A stretch of 64,000 nt of DNA, taken from assembly GCA_965178125.1 (NCBI GenBank), contig OZ237744.1, forward strand, positions 1,178,001 to 1,242,000, read 5' to 3'. A program made the position numbers and the translations under genes. Source of the stretch: Bilabrum cf. latius (lineage: Eukaryota; Bigyra: Bicosoecida; Bigyra; Bicosoecida). Shown here in pieces: positions 9,901 to 21,100 of the stretch (the first letter of the stretch is position 1; every line of letters begins with the position of its first letter). The notes under the pieces are model-generated. The model ran no database searches, had not been told where the DNA came from, and worked only from the letters and a program-made list of their open reading frames with translations.

Positions 9901-11077
9901 ATGAAGAAGAGCTTGATCAGGAGGCTGGACACCCGCTTGACCTGCCTCCGCCACACCACACCAGACCGCGGGACGCTCACGAAGCTCACACCGGCCAAAA
10001 AGGCGCCCAGGAGGTGCGTGCCCACGAGCCAGCCTATGGTGGCATATGCGATGAGCACGATCCCCATGCAGCCCAGGTGCACCATGTCCCGCATCTGCAC
10101 CTTCCTGGTCGAGTCCTCCCTGAAGTGGGAGAGGATCCAACGCATGACGGGCGGGAATGCAAACATGGCCAGCAGCACGCTGATCACCAGGAAAAGCACC
10201 GAGTAGACGAGCGGGAGCGCGATGTTGGTCGCGGATATCTCTGGCTGCGCCAGCTGCAGCAGCACCACGAGGGCGAGGAGGCTCATGACGTCGTCGATGA
10301 AGGCCGCCGTCACGATCGTCTGCCCGAAGAGCGTGTTCACGGCCTTGTCCTCCGCCAGCATCTGCATGCTGATGCCCACAGAGGTAGGGGCTAGTGCCAC
10401 GCCCACGGCCACTCCGTCGGGGAACACGTCGTATCCCATGGCCCACACGAGCAGCACGCCCAGCGCGACCGGGGCCAGCGTGCCGATGAGTGCGACCAGC
10501 ATGGCGCCCCCGCCCACCTCGAGCACTTTTGCGGGGCTCAGGTGCATGCCACTCTCCATGATCAGCAGCGAAACGCCGATCGAACCCGCGAGCGCAAACG
10601 CGCTCGGAACATGGTGCCCTTCTTCGTCGTCGTGGGCGCCGAGCGGCACGACGTCCAGCAAGTTCGGCCCTAGTATCACCCCTGCGGTAGTAGCGGCATT
10701 TCAGTTCACCGCATTCTTGCTGGTTGCTTTGGCTGTTCGGTATGATGCGCGTGGCATCATGGAGGCGGCCGAAACGATCGATTTAAGGTAGCAGGATATC
10801 TGATATGGTGCTAGCCCCGGCGATCCACACGGTGCCTCACCTGCTGCAACAAGACCGATGATAGGACTTATCCCGAATTGGCTAGCAAGCCCGGCAAGAA
10901 AGAAGCCTGCAGCCAGGAAGGCAACAACCTGCGACACGCAAGACAGTTCGCGACTGTTGGAAGGGTGATTGAGTGCCGGCTCCAATACCGACTCGATCTT
11001 GCCACGGAGCGCAGATTTGTGAGATCACCAAATACACATACACCTAGTATAAGAAGAAACTGCCCCCCCTCTGCCAT
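6987..11077 (-). CDS. CPA2-type monovalent cation/proton antiporter fused to three ACT-like domains
   Basis: Three exons (11042-11077, 10841-10928, 6987-10681) give 1272 residues. Introns are 10929-11041 (GTATGT...CGCAG) and 10682-10840 (GTGAGG...CGCAG). Splicing rebuilds the KefB/CPA2 signature GLVAAGVILGPNLLD across the second junction. Residues ~1-440 are a multi-spanning antiporter domain with conserved acidic positions (ESGM, DDVMSLLALV). It lacks the usual TrkA-N domain. Three ACT-like beta-alpha-beta units follow at ~450-494, ~539-585 and ~649-698. The last ~500 residues are low complexity with a short helical segment. Seven in-frame TAG codons are read as Gln (9285, 8331, 7698, 7284, 7209, 7185, 6999; first base of each triplet on the + strand). 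The likely role is Na+/H+ or K+/H+ exchange, possibly gated by a small ligand such as an amino acid; the ligand is inference. Confidence 0.82.
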
Positions 11078-11214
11078 TTTCTTGTCGGAAGGACAAGAAT
11101 AAGTAATCCTTCCGCTGCCCGGTTGTAACCACTGGCATCAACTCATCAAGATGGTGTGACCAGTGCATTCTAGGTTACATTGGTTTACTACACTAAGTGG
11201 CGGTGGTTGCCCAC

Positions 11215-12560
11215 CTCCACCCGGCTGCATCGCAAGGCTATCCAGCCGAGACACCGCGAGGCCAGTCTGTGGCCGAGCCTCAATCATTCTAGCAGCCATC
11301 GGCTGCAGCACGAGGCTATCCAGCCGAGACACCGCGAGGCCAGTCCGTGGCCGAGCCTCAAGCATTCTAGCAGCCATCGGCTGCATCGCAAGGCTATCCA
11401 GCCGAGACCCCGCGAGGCCAGTCTGTGGCCGAGCCTCAATCAATCTAGCAGCCATCGGCTGCATCGCGAGGCTATCCAGCCGAGACGCCGCGAGGCCAGT
11501 CTGTGGCCGAGCCTCAAGCATTCTAGCAGCCATCGGCTGCAGCACGAGGCTATCCAGCCGAGACCGCACGAGGCCAGTCTGTGGCCGAGCCTCAATCAAT
11601 CTAGCAGCCATCGGCTGCATCGCAAGGCTATCCAGCCGCGACGCCGCGAGGCCAGTCTGTGGCCGAGCCTCAATCAATCTAGCAGCCATCGGCTGCATCG
11701 CAAGGCTATCCAGCCGAGACACCGCGAGGCCAGTCTGTGGCCGAGCCTCAATCATTCTAGCAGCCATCGGCTGCATCGCAAGGCTATCCAGCCGAGACCG
11801 CACGAGGCCAGTCTGGGGACGAGCCTCAATCATTCTAGCAGCCATCGGCTGCATCGCAAGGCTATCCAGCCGAGACGCCGCGAGGCCAGTCTGTGGCCGA
11901 GCCTCAATCAATCTAGCAGCCATCGGCTGCATCGCAAGGCTATCCAGCCGAGACACCGCGAGGCCAGTCTGTGGCCGAGCCTCAATCATTCTAGCAGCCA
12001 TCGGCTGCATCGCAAGGCTATCCAGCCGAGACCGCACGAGGCCAGTCTGTGGCCGAGTCTCAATCAATCTAGCAGCCATCGGCTGCATCGCAAGGCTATC
12101 CAGCCGCGACGCCGCGAGGCCAGTCTGTGGCCGAGCCTAAATCAATCTAGCAGCCATCGGCTGCATCGCAAGGCTATCCAGCCGAGACACCGCGAGGCCA
12201 GTCTGTGGCCGAGCCTCAATCAATCTAGCAGCCATCGCAAGGCTATCCAGCCGAGGCCGCACGAGGCCAGTCTGTGGCCGAGCCTCAATCATTCTAGCAG
12301 CTATCGGCTGCAGCACAAGGCTATCCAGCCAAGACCGCACGAGGCCAGTCTGTGGCCGAGCCTCAATCATTCTAGCAGCTATCGGCTGCAGCACGAGGCT
12401 ATCCAGCCGAGACGCCGCGAGGCCAGTCCGTGGCCGAGCCTAGATCAATCGAGCAGCCATCGGCTGCATGACAAGGCCATCCAGCCGAGACCGCACGAGG
12501 CCAGTCTGGGGACGAGTCACAATCATGCTAGCAGCCATCGGCTGCATCCCGAGGCCCCCG
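11215..12560. repeat. 78-bp satellite array, ~17 units with higher-order structure
   Basis: A 78-bp unit (core contains ATCGGCTGCATCGCAAGG and GAGGCCAGTCTGTGGCC) repeats about 17 times; one unit is 9 bp short. A variable spot (cacc, cgcc or gcac after ccgaga) shows a repeating three-unit pattern across units 6-14, a 234-bp higher-order repeat in three copies. The plus strand of the unit has no TGA or TAA in any frame, so long open frames here are not evidence of coding. On the minus strand one frame is open from 12547 to 11138 if TAG is sense. The array ends about 60 bp before the antiporter stop-free upstream region and lies just upstream of the antiporter start. Confidence 0.93.
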
Positions 12561-12576
12561 TGATCTGATCACAAAC

Positions 12577-13315
12577 ATGAGCGGGGCAGCGCTCTGCTGG
12601 TTGTGGCCGCCCACGGCAGGCCACTCCCACATGGGAGTCCGAAGACTACCAAGGGGCTTCAATGCCATCGGCACCGGAAAACATTTGTCGCAAACGACAT
12701 TGTCTGCGTTATCCTAACACAGACAGCAGCGGGACAGCGCCCTGCTGGTTGTGGCCGCCCACGGCAGGCCACTCCCACATGGGAGTCCGAAGACTACCAA
12801 GGGGCTTCAATGCCATCGGCACCGGAAAACATTTGTCGCAAACGACATTGTCTGCGTTATCCTAACACAGACAGCAGCGGGGCAGCGCCCTGCTGGTTGT
12901 GGCCGCCCACGGCAGGCCACTCCCACATGGGAGTCCGAAGACTACCAAGGGGCTTCAATGCCATCGGCACCGGAAAACATTTGTCGCAAACGACATTGTC
13001 TGCGTTATCCTAACACAGACAGCAGCGGGACAGCGCCCTGCTGGTTGTGGCCGCCCACGGCAGGCCACTCCCACATGGGAGTCCGAAGACTACCAAGGGG
13101 CTTCAATGCCATCGGCACCGGAAAACATTTGTCGCAAACGACATTGTCTGCGTTATCCTAACACAGACAGCAGCGGGGCAGCGCCCTGCTGGTTGTGGCC
13201 GCCCACGGCAGGCCACTCCCACATGGGAGTCCGAAGACTACCAAGGGGCTTCAATGCCATCGGCACCGGAAAATATTTGTCGCAAACGACATTGTCGAAG
13301 TTATACTGAGACAGA
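12577..13315. repeat. 148-bp satellite array, five units
   Basis: Five head-to-tail copies with an exact 148-bp step (the gcagcgc/acagcgc element lies near 12584, 12732, 12880, 13028, 13176). Copies 1, 3 and 5 carry ggggcagcg while copies 2 and 4 carry gggacagcg, an alternating dimer of 296 bp. Units are otherwise nearly identical, implying recent amplification or homogenisation. Overlapping 136-residue open frames are a by-product of the repeat, since 148 is not divisible by three. Confidence 0.95.
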
Positions 13316-13670
13316 GCTACGCGGGCCGCAGGCCCTGGCAGCGGTCAGACTGCCTACATTAAGAAACTGGCTGAACGGACAAGCCGCTAGCAGCCCACAG
13401 CACACATCCGTCCCAGAGGGAACCAGAATAAAACATAGAAAAGAGGATTTGATTGTTCAAAATCTAGTCCGAAGTACCGTAGTTCCAGTTTTAACTAGGT
13501 ACTACAGGTGTCTTCTTTGTTATTTCGAGTGACTGCCGGTGAGCGCTCTGCCCAGCCGGTTAGTAACGTGCACTTTCATGTGCTAGAATGAGATATAACT
13601 AGAAGTGATCGCAGGCCAAATTTCTCGCCAGTGCCCACTTTTTGTCGAACGCGCGGAGCAGAAAGTTACT
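13316..13670. other. intergenic, 5' region of the Arc1-like gene
   Basis: About 355 bp with more AT than the flanks. No gene, RNA or repeat is recognisable. It probably contains the promoter of the gene starting at 13671. Confidence 0.5.
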
Positions 13671-15214
13671 ATGCGTCTCGTTGCTGGCCTGACTAAATGT
13701 GGATAGTCACTGAGCTTCCTAGGACGTCTATTTCTAGGAGCAAGGCTGGAAGTTTCATCGGGATATCCTGACGTGAGTGGTGGCGGCCAACACACCGAGA
13801 ACCGCTTCGGTCTGCGATACTTCGTAGAATCAATGTGACAGTTGCGTTCCTTCTCTCAAGATCGCAGAGTATCTCACTCACTACTCGCGATGGCTTGGTC
13901 CTGTCTGGGCCCGGAACGATCGCGCAGGCCATGGTGGCAGCATCCGAGATCCCCCAGGCCGCGCAAATGCTCGGCGACGGACCGGCCGAGCAGGCCCGCG
14001 TCGCCAGCTGGCTAGCAGCTAGCGCTAAGGCTAGCGACGATGGTTCCGACTTGGATAGCCTGGACCGCGCCCTCAAGGCCTCTTCCTATGTGTCGGGCGG
14101 GCGCCTGACAGCCGCGGACATTCTGACGCTGCACGCCGCGCACTCAAAGATCGCCGCGGAGGCTCCCGAATCGCTGCAGAAGCTCCCCTCTCTGCTACGA
14201 TGGGTGGACCAGCTGCAGCACGAGCTGCCCGCAGTGTTCGCCGGCGTGCCCGGGGCCGCGGGGGTGCTCGCTCTCCATTGCCCCCCCCTGCCCGTCCCCC
14301 AGGTGGGGGGCGCAAAGGAGGCAGCCGAACTGGTCGCAGCTGCGATTGCAGCCCCAAGGGCAGCCGCAGGTGCCGGTGCTGCGGATGCTCCAGTAGCTGC
14401 TGCAGCTGCTGCCGGTGGTGCCGGTGGTGCCGGTGGTGCGGGTGCGTCCTCCGGGGCAGGAGCAGATGGAAGCGCGGCTGCCGCAGCCGCGGGAGGTGCG
14501 GGTGCCGCTGCCGGTGCAGACGACGTGGCAGCCGCTCGCGCCGCCAAGAAGGCGGAGAAGGAGGCGAAGAAGAAGGCCCGGGCTGCATAGAAGGCCGCTA
14601 ACGAGGCAAAGCTGGGCAAGGGCGGGAAGGGTGGGAATGGTAAGGGCAAGGGTGGTGGCGGGGGCGGAGGCGGTGCTGCCGCGGGGGGCGCTGCGGACGG
14701 CGCCCCGATCACCCGTGCGGACATCCGCGTGGGTCTCGTCGTGAAGGCGTACCCGCACCCGGAGCGTGAGAAGCTCGTGTGCGAGGAGATCGACGTGGGG
14801 GAGACCGAGCCCCGGACCATCGCCTCGGGTGTGAGCGCCTTCTACAAGCCGGAGGAGGTACAGGGGCGCAAGGTGGTGGTGCTGTGCAACCTGCCTCCCC
14901 GCAAGATGGGCGACGAGTTCGCCTTCAAGTCCAACGGGATGGTGCTCTGCGCCTCGGACCCCGAGCACAAGAACGTCAAGTTCGTGGAGGTGCCGGAGGG
15001 CGCCAAGCCGGGCGAGAGGGTCTCTTTCCCGGGCCACGAGGGGGAGCCCCTCGCGCCCAAGCCCTTCGCCAAGAAGAAGTGGCTCGAGAAGATCCTGCCC
15101 GGGTTCAAGGTGGACGGCTCCCTGCAGGCCACCTGGGACGGCGTGCCCTTCACCACCAGCGCGGGGCCATGCTTCATCAAGGACGAGTCCCTCAAGGGAG
15201 GCGTCATCGGGTGA
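13671..15214 (+). CDS. Arc1/AIMP1-like tRNA-binding cofactor (GST-like domain + EMAP II domain)
   Basis: Exons 13671-13772 and 13868-15214 with a 95-nt GTGAGT...CGCAG intron give 482 residues. Residues 1-~140 resemble the GST-like fold of AIMP and aminoacyl-tRNA synthetase partners; a C-terminal GST helix bundle is clear (SGGRLTAADILTLHAAHSK). A Gly/Ala and then Lys-rich linker follows. The C-terminal ~170 residues are an EMAP II/tRNA-binding OB fold (ADIRVG at its start, NLPPRKM, SNGMVLCAS, GVPFTT). This order matches yeast Arc1p, which binds tRNA and delivers it to Met- and Glu-tRNA synthetases. Two TAG codons, at 13704-13706 and 14588-14590, are read as Gln; the second sits in the Lys/Ala linker and would separate the two domains under the standard code. 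Confidence 0.85.
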
Positions 15215-15333
15215 ACGATCAGCGCGCGAACTCGTCCTTCCTGCCAGGTTTTTTGGTTGATAATGTGCACTGCCAGTGACAACTCGGAGCGCATCGATGC
15301 CCATGTTGCGGCGCTGCATTCGTCCACGAGAGC

Positions 15334-17142
15334 ATGACAAAGCTCGCTGTCGTTATTGTTGCGGCATTCCTCATAACAATAGTTCGCAATGCACCTCTGC
15401 AGCCCTGCCCCTCAGCGCGTGTTGGCTTCATTGCTCAGCACGCCGCGGTGGAAGTTGGCTAGCTACCTTTGCCGATCTGGATCTCGTTCCAGGAGTGGCC
15501 AGGGAAGGAGTCATGCCCATGCTTGCTAGGAATTGAAGTATCCAATCATTTTACGAAGCAGCGCATGTACACGAGCACCGTTACTGCGGACCCGTGCCGA
15601 TCTAGACGACGGCAGTCGCAGCTGTCAATGAATCACTCTGCCCTACTGGATTCAATGTAGGGGGCACTACAGAAGCCAGGCATGGGCGTTGTAGATATTC
15701 GGATTCAGTCAGTCTCACGACGGCCGAATCAACCTGACCGGCTCATCTGGCACACGGACATTGCGAGCGAAGGAGAGGCCGACAAGTACACTACGAGGCT
15801 GGTTCTCTCCAGAAAGCCTGCATCCAGTGATGAGCAAGTTCCGGGGGACAGCATTGCTTCAACGCTAGTGCGGTACGCCGATGCATATTCCGATAGCCCC
15901 CGCTTCGCCGAGCAGGCGCGGCGCATGCAGTCGCCGTACGCCTCGGTCCGTGCCGAGTGGTCCGCCTGGCAGTATCGGCGGTACACCGACACTGTCGCGA
16001 GGCGCGTCACCGGCTACGCTTCTCGCCACCCAGCCCTGGCACAGCGCCCGGGCCCGACGGACCAGTTGCCTCTGCTCCCGTTCTCGCAGCTCCGCCGCGC
16101 CACCGGCACGGACTGGCCGGCGGCGGGCTCCCCACTCCGCTCCCCCTGGCGCCCCCTCCCAGGCCGAGGAACAAGGAGAGCGAGCCTCACTAATAACGCA
16201 TCGTCTGACCATGTTGCAGGCCCACCGGTGACGCCGCGGCGGCCTCACCCCTCGGGCCCTTCCACGATGATAGGCATGGTGAGGTGCAGGAACCTGATGG
16301 ACTCCATCTGGCACGTGCACCGGGGCTCGATCCCGGGAGATATCCTGGAGGCGGGGGTCTGGCGAGGGGGCGCCGGGGCGCTTGCCGTGGCCAGTCTCCA
16401 GTGGCTGTGGGAGCATGAGTGCTGGGGCGAGCAGGCGCAGCCGAGCAGGTGCTCGGTGCTCGCCTCCCGCGCCGTGTGGCTCGCGGACTCGTTCGATGGC
16501 CTGCCGCCGCCCCAGGGGCCCGAGGATGCGGTTGCAACCGCCCAGTGGGACAAGCTGGACTACGTGAGGGCGAGCATGGAGCAGGTGCGCGAGGCGGTTC
16601 GAAGCACGCTCGAGTGGGCGAGGATCGGATCAAGATCGAGAGCTAGGACAAGGCAATTGCAGGCCGCCAGTGGTGGCGGTGCCGACGCCGATGGTAGAGG
16701 AAAGGCAAGCGGGGCCCACACGGTGCCTGCACGCGCTATCACCGGGTTATTTCGGGATTCGCTTGCGCCCTGGCTTCAGGGCGAGCAGGGGGAGGTGCTG
16801 TGGCCCGCCGGCTCGGGCTCGAGCACTTGCTCGGGGCGGACGAGCACGCTTGGTGGAAGCGGGGTCGGGTGCCAGCTGGCCTTGCAGGGGGCCACCAATC
16901 GCACGATTGCGGTGCTTCGGGTAGATGCGGACATGTACTCCGGTACAATGGACGTGCTATCTCTTCTGTACGATCGTGTGAGCCCGGGAGGCATCGTGAT
17001 CGTGGACGACTGGGCAGTCTGGGAGGCACAGCGCGCCACCCTTGACTTCAGGGAGAGAATCGGGCTCGGCGGGGAAAATGGAGTACAAGCGCCGCTCATT
17101 ATTCTCGAGGATATGCAAGGTGCGTGGTGGCGCAAGCCATAA
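15334..17142 (+). CDS. TylF/MycF-type O-methyltransferase family protein with N-terminal membrane anchor
   Basis: A 602-residue frame from ATG 15334 to TAA 17140-17142, open only if TAGs at 15460-15462 and 15658-15660 are sense (Gln). The extreme N-terminus is a single hydrophobic segment after MTK, fitting a type II signal anchor. The C-terminal ~280 residues carry TylF-family (SAM-dependent macrocin O-methyltransferase) features: GDILEAGVWRGGA (SAM-binding loop), WLADSFDGLPPP, VLRVDADMYSGTMDVL and GGIVIVDDWA. In bacteria such enzymes methylate sugars. The region 16100-16220 is unusual and ends in a typical acceptor (TTGCAG), so an unresolved intron there is possible. It is one of only two genes here ending in TAA. 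An AATAAA lies ~100 bp downstream. Confidence 0.78.
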
Positions 17143-17279
17143 TCGTTGCACTAGCGGTGGCCAGTCGTTGCTCTGCCTCTGGCCGATAGATTTGCAAGGA
17201 TTCATAATAGCGAACACTTGATCTCTGATCGACTGGAACAATCAAATAAACATGAAATCAGTAAGGGCAATTGCCTGCA

Positions 17280-17627
17280 TCACGAAGCTTGCTCTTTGCC
17301 CTCTGCGGCGGTCCCGTCCTCTTTCTTCTGGTCCATGCCCAGCATCTCCTTGATCCCATCGCCCACCTGTTGCAGCCCTGTCCTCTCCTCGCGGACCTCG
17401 TGGCCTTCGGGCGCGATGGTCTCTGCTGCAGATTTACGCGCTTCTTCTGCTTGCTCCTTGGTATATTCGTGGGCGTCCTCGGCCTGCTTGTTCGCGGCTT
17501 CGTACGCATCGGATGCGGCCTGCGTGACCGCACTACCTGCCTCTCCTGCGGCGCCGGATGCCTTGTCCATGGCGCCTTCTGCATGCTGCATAGCTTTGGT
17601 ACTATCTTTTCCTTCTTTTGATGCCAT
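17280..17627 (-). CDS. LEA-like hydrophilic stress protein
   Basis: 115 residues, from ATG 17625-17627 to TGA 17280-17282. Composition is Ala, Glu, Lys, Gln and Gly with no hydrophobic core. Short helical repeats such as AAGEAGSAVTQAASDAYEAA and KEQAEEARKSAAETI resemble group 3 late-embryogenesis-abundant proteins, which are disordered in solution and protect membranes or proteins during drying. Start choice: MASKEG begins the hydrophilic stretch and the upstream codons look unrelated. It is convergent with the methyltransferase gene, 137 bp apart. The assignment rests on composition, not on a conserved domain. Confidence 0.65.
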   Translation of the reverse strand: MASKEGKDSTKAMQHAEGAMDKASGAAGEAGSAVTQAASDAYEAANKQAEDAHEYTKEQAEEARKSAAETIAPEGHEVREERTGLQQVGDGIKEMLGMDQKKEDGTAAEGKEQAS

Positions 17628-18169
17628 CGTGCGTTGTTTTGTGTCTGCGATTCGAAATTGTGAGTGTTCCGGAATGACGTGTCGCAACAACTCGATAGCA
17701 TGCCCGCTGAGCAAATCATTGCAGCCACAAGTACTCCAATAACCAAGAATGTGTTAAAGAGAATACTGTCAGTGCCGATGGGGGCAGCACGCCCGCGCTC
17801 ACCTATTTTTGCACTTGTAATTGTGCGGTAGACGCCTTTCATCAGGGTAGATCTAGGTGACTCCGAGTGATCGGATCAGCACAATACAACTCCGAATCAC
17901 AGCACGGATCCAGGACACAGGCCTTGACTAGGAGGCAATGTACATCATCTCTTGGGCTTGATAGGGTGACCGAGTCCGAACTTGGGCTGGGCCTGGTGAT
18001 TCGAGATGCAATACTGCCAGCAGTGCTGAATGACCAGAAGTCACAACGCTTGTACAACAAACATCCCCAACTTGAAGCAGTCCTGGAGCCCCGCCCCTAC
18101 CCAGTAGAGTCTAGGTCCTTGGCGAACCCAATCCAACCCAATCCTGCTACGCGGTACGCCCATCGCTAT
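17628..18169. other. intergenic region upstream of the LEA-like gene
   Basis: 542 bp between the LEA-like start and the 3' end of the ubiquitin protease gene. No credible coding frame, RNA or repeat was seen. It likely contains the LEA promoter. Confidence 0.5.
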
Positions 18170-21100
18170 TCACTGCCCCCCTGTAGAGACCCTCTTAGCC
18201 AATAGATCCATGCAACCAGAAACGCTGCCGAGCGCCCCGGTTCTCTTTGCCTTCTTCCCCCCTCCCGCTTGCCCGGCTCCCTCGCCCCTGGTGCCACCAT
18301 TCCCGCTTCCTCCCGCTGGACCCTTCCCCCCCTCGCCATCCCCAACCCCTTCCTCTCCGTCCTGCCATCCTTGCCACTGGGATTCCACGATTGCCCGCTG
18401 TCTCGACTGGGAGGGTGGCACCGAGGAGGTCTGCGAGGCTGCTAGGCCGGCCGCAGCTGATGAGGACGAGGACGAGGACGAGGACGAGGAAGATGACGAT
18501 GAAGATGACGATGAGGCAGAGGCCTGCCTCGCCATGGCAGCGGCACGCTCCACGGCTGCACACGCACGATTCGCGCCATACTCGCCTGCACCTGCACCTG
18601 CACCTGCACCTGCACCTGCACCTGCACCTGCACCTGCACCTGCACCTGCACCTGCACCTGCACCTGCACCTGCACCTGCACCTGCACCTGCACCTGCACC
18701 TGCACCTGCACCTGCACCTGCTCCCGATCTGCCACTCCACTACTGTCGATTCCCGCCCACACCAGGCAACAGCCCCGCACCCTCCACTGGCAGCGACCCA
18801 GCCCCGCTCACGGACAAGGAGCTCAGCGCGCCGGAGCCAAGCCTGCTCGAGCTGCTGCCGGTACCAGCCGCGCGCCCATCCTCCAGAGTAGCACCGGCGC
18901 CTGCAGCCGCCGCCGCCAGGATCGCCACCCCGCTCGTCACTGCCTCTGGCCTGGGATGCAAACTCTGCCCTGAGTATTGCGGAGAAAGTTGCTGCCCGGA
19001 ATGTGGCTTCCTTGGCATACTGGCAATCTAGGCCGCTGCTGCAGCTGCGGCAGCCGCTGCGCTTGCCACCGAACTCGGACCACGCAGCAGCGCAGATTGG
19101 GGCGGAGGTATACCGCTCCCGCGGTGGCCTGGATGCCCAGCGCTTCCGTGCCCTGATGCACCTACTCCTGCCCACCCATGGGGTTGCATGTTCTGCCTGT
19201 AGACAGATGCGTCCTGATTCCAACCCGAAATATTCTCGGGAGGAACGAACTAAGATCCCACCGGGACAGGCTCCGTCAGTTCATACCGCGGAGAATCGTC
19301 CGCGCCGGGAAGAGAGTCGGGTGTGCCTCCTCGCCCGAGGCCGCTCCCGCCATGGCAGTACCCGTCTCCTCCCTAAGCGCTGGCCTCCTCGTCGCCGTCC
19401 TCGCCGTCATCATCTGACATGACCACCTGCCTTTTCCTTGCCTTCAAGAGGCGCTTGAGCTTGAGACCACCCTTTCCCATGCTTCTCTTGCGGTATGATG
19501 AGCCTCCGCCACGACGCCGCGGTCCTCCGCCCGGCACGAAAGACGACCGGCCGGTCGCGGTGAGCGTCCAGTCGGCCTACCCATCGACATCGACATCGCC
19601 CGCGTCCGCTTCCCCATTGGAGGACGCGCCCTCGCTTTCCCCATCTTCGTGGTACCGCTTGGCTTCCCTGGCAGTGAGGCCGGGGGCCAGGGCAGGTGCA
19701 GCTGGCAGGCGCACCTCCTGGTTATGAGGCAGGTCCACCCTCTCGTAGAACAGCTGTGGGAGCGGGAGGGGGGGAGGATAGAGAGGCCAGCGATTAGACA
19801 CAGGTGCAAGGCATTGGTGCGGTAACAACGTCAGGGTAGCACGGAATCGAGCGCGGGATGTCACGTTGCGGAGCAACTAGCATGGCAGAGCGAGCGAGCA
19901 GTACGGGCAGCGCAGCTAGATTCTCTCTTACCAGGTATGCCTGCTGCCGCTGCACCTCGTCCCAGTCGCAAGGGGTAACGTAGCTGTCGTTCATGCAATA
20001 CCACTGCTCTGCGGGCAAAGATTTGCAGTCCGTGTACCACCCGCGAGGCAAGCACTTAACGTACGCGAAGTAGTGCCCCGAGAAAGAGCTCTAGCCAGAG
20101 TGCACAACGACACCGCGCAGACGGTACGTGTGCCTCGCCCGGGCCTGCGGGCTACCGGCAGCTGCCTCGCTGGCTCCTTGCTTCCCCGCGGCAGCAGCTG
20201 CAGGCCCACTTGAGGCCGAGGAAGCCCCTCCGGTACCCTCCTGTTCCACGTCCCTGGGTGCCTCTGGCTCCACCAAGCCGTGCAGCTGCAGGACCTCGTC
20301 AAAGTCGAGGTGCGTCTGGATCTTGGACCCACCCCCAAGACTGAGACCGCTATTGTATCCACCATACCCTCCAAACCCACCATAGCTTCCGTACGATGAC
20401 GAAGTGCTGCTTCCGTTAGAAGGGTACCCACCTCCCATGCTTGCACCGTACCCACGGTAGCCGTTGTGGTTGCTACGGGGGTATGCCGAGCCGGGGCCGA
20501 ATGAATATGGGCCGCGGCCAGGGGGTTGACTGCGCCCTCCATGCGCCTTTGGATTGCCAGAATACCGCCCTGCCATCCCTTTCTTTCGGTAACCGCCGTA
20601 CAGGCCTCCTGCTCCGAACCGGAAACGCTTCAGATGGACGACAAGCATCTCGGGCATGGCATCCGGTAGCCGGAGCCCCTTCCGGGCTGGCTGGAGGCCC
20701 ATCTTCTTCTCCTTGCATTTCTCGCACTCGTACTTGTTGTCCCCATCCAGGATCTCGTCCGTGAAGAATGCCTCCAAGCAGTCTCCCACCGACCGAGCAC
20801 CCGCGGGGATCTCGAGGTTGAGGGCCTGGGAGTCGTCCTGCTTGCGGCTCACCGCCCCGCACGTGCTGCACTCCACCCGGTTGACCAGCCCAAAGTGCAT
20901 GACCTACGTCCATGGGAGCCCCGCCTTCCGGGCGTCCTCCTCACCCGTGTCGATGAGCTTGGCAAGGAACTCTTGCGCATCATGCTGCCGACCACGGGAG
21001 AGGCCACCGGATTGAAGCCGCGGCAGAGTTGCTTCTAGCTTGTGTGGCGACACTGATTTATCCATGCCACGGCCAGGAATACGATTTACAATCAACCGCC

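Noticed and set aside
11138-12547. A 469-codon minus-strand frame through the 78-bp array, open if TAG is sense
   Set aside because: The repeat unit has few TGA/TAA in any frame (none at all on the plus strand), so long frames arise automatically. It would also end only 60 bp from the next gene start. Kept as a repeat, not a gene.
11215-13315. Repeat arrays considered as CRISPR
   Set aside because: Units are contiguous satellites without unique spacers, and the genome is eukaryotic with spliceosomal introns.
12603-13532. Series of overlapping 136-161 residue frames in the 148-bp array
   Set aside because: They are the same sequence shifted by one unit; 148 is not a multiple of three and no family feature is present.
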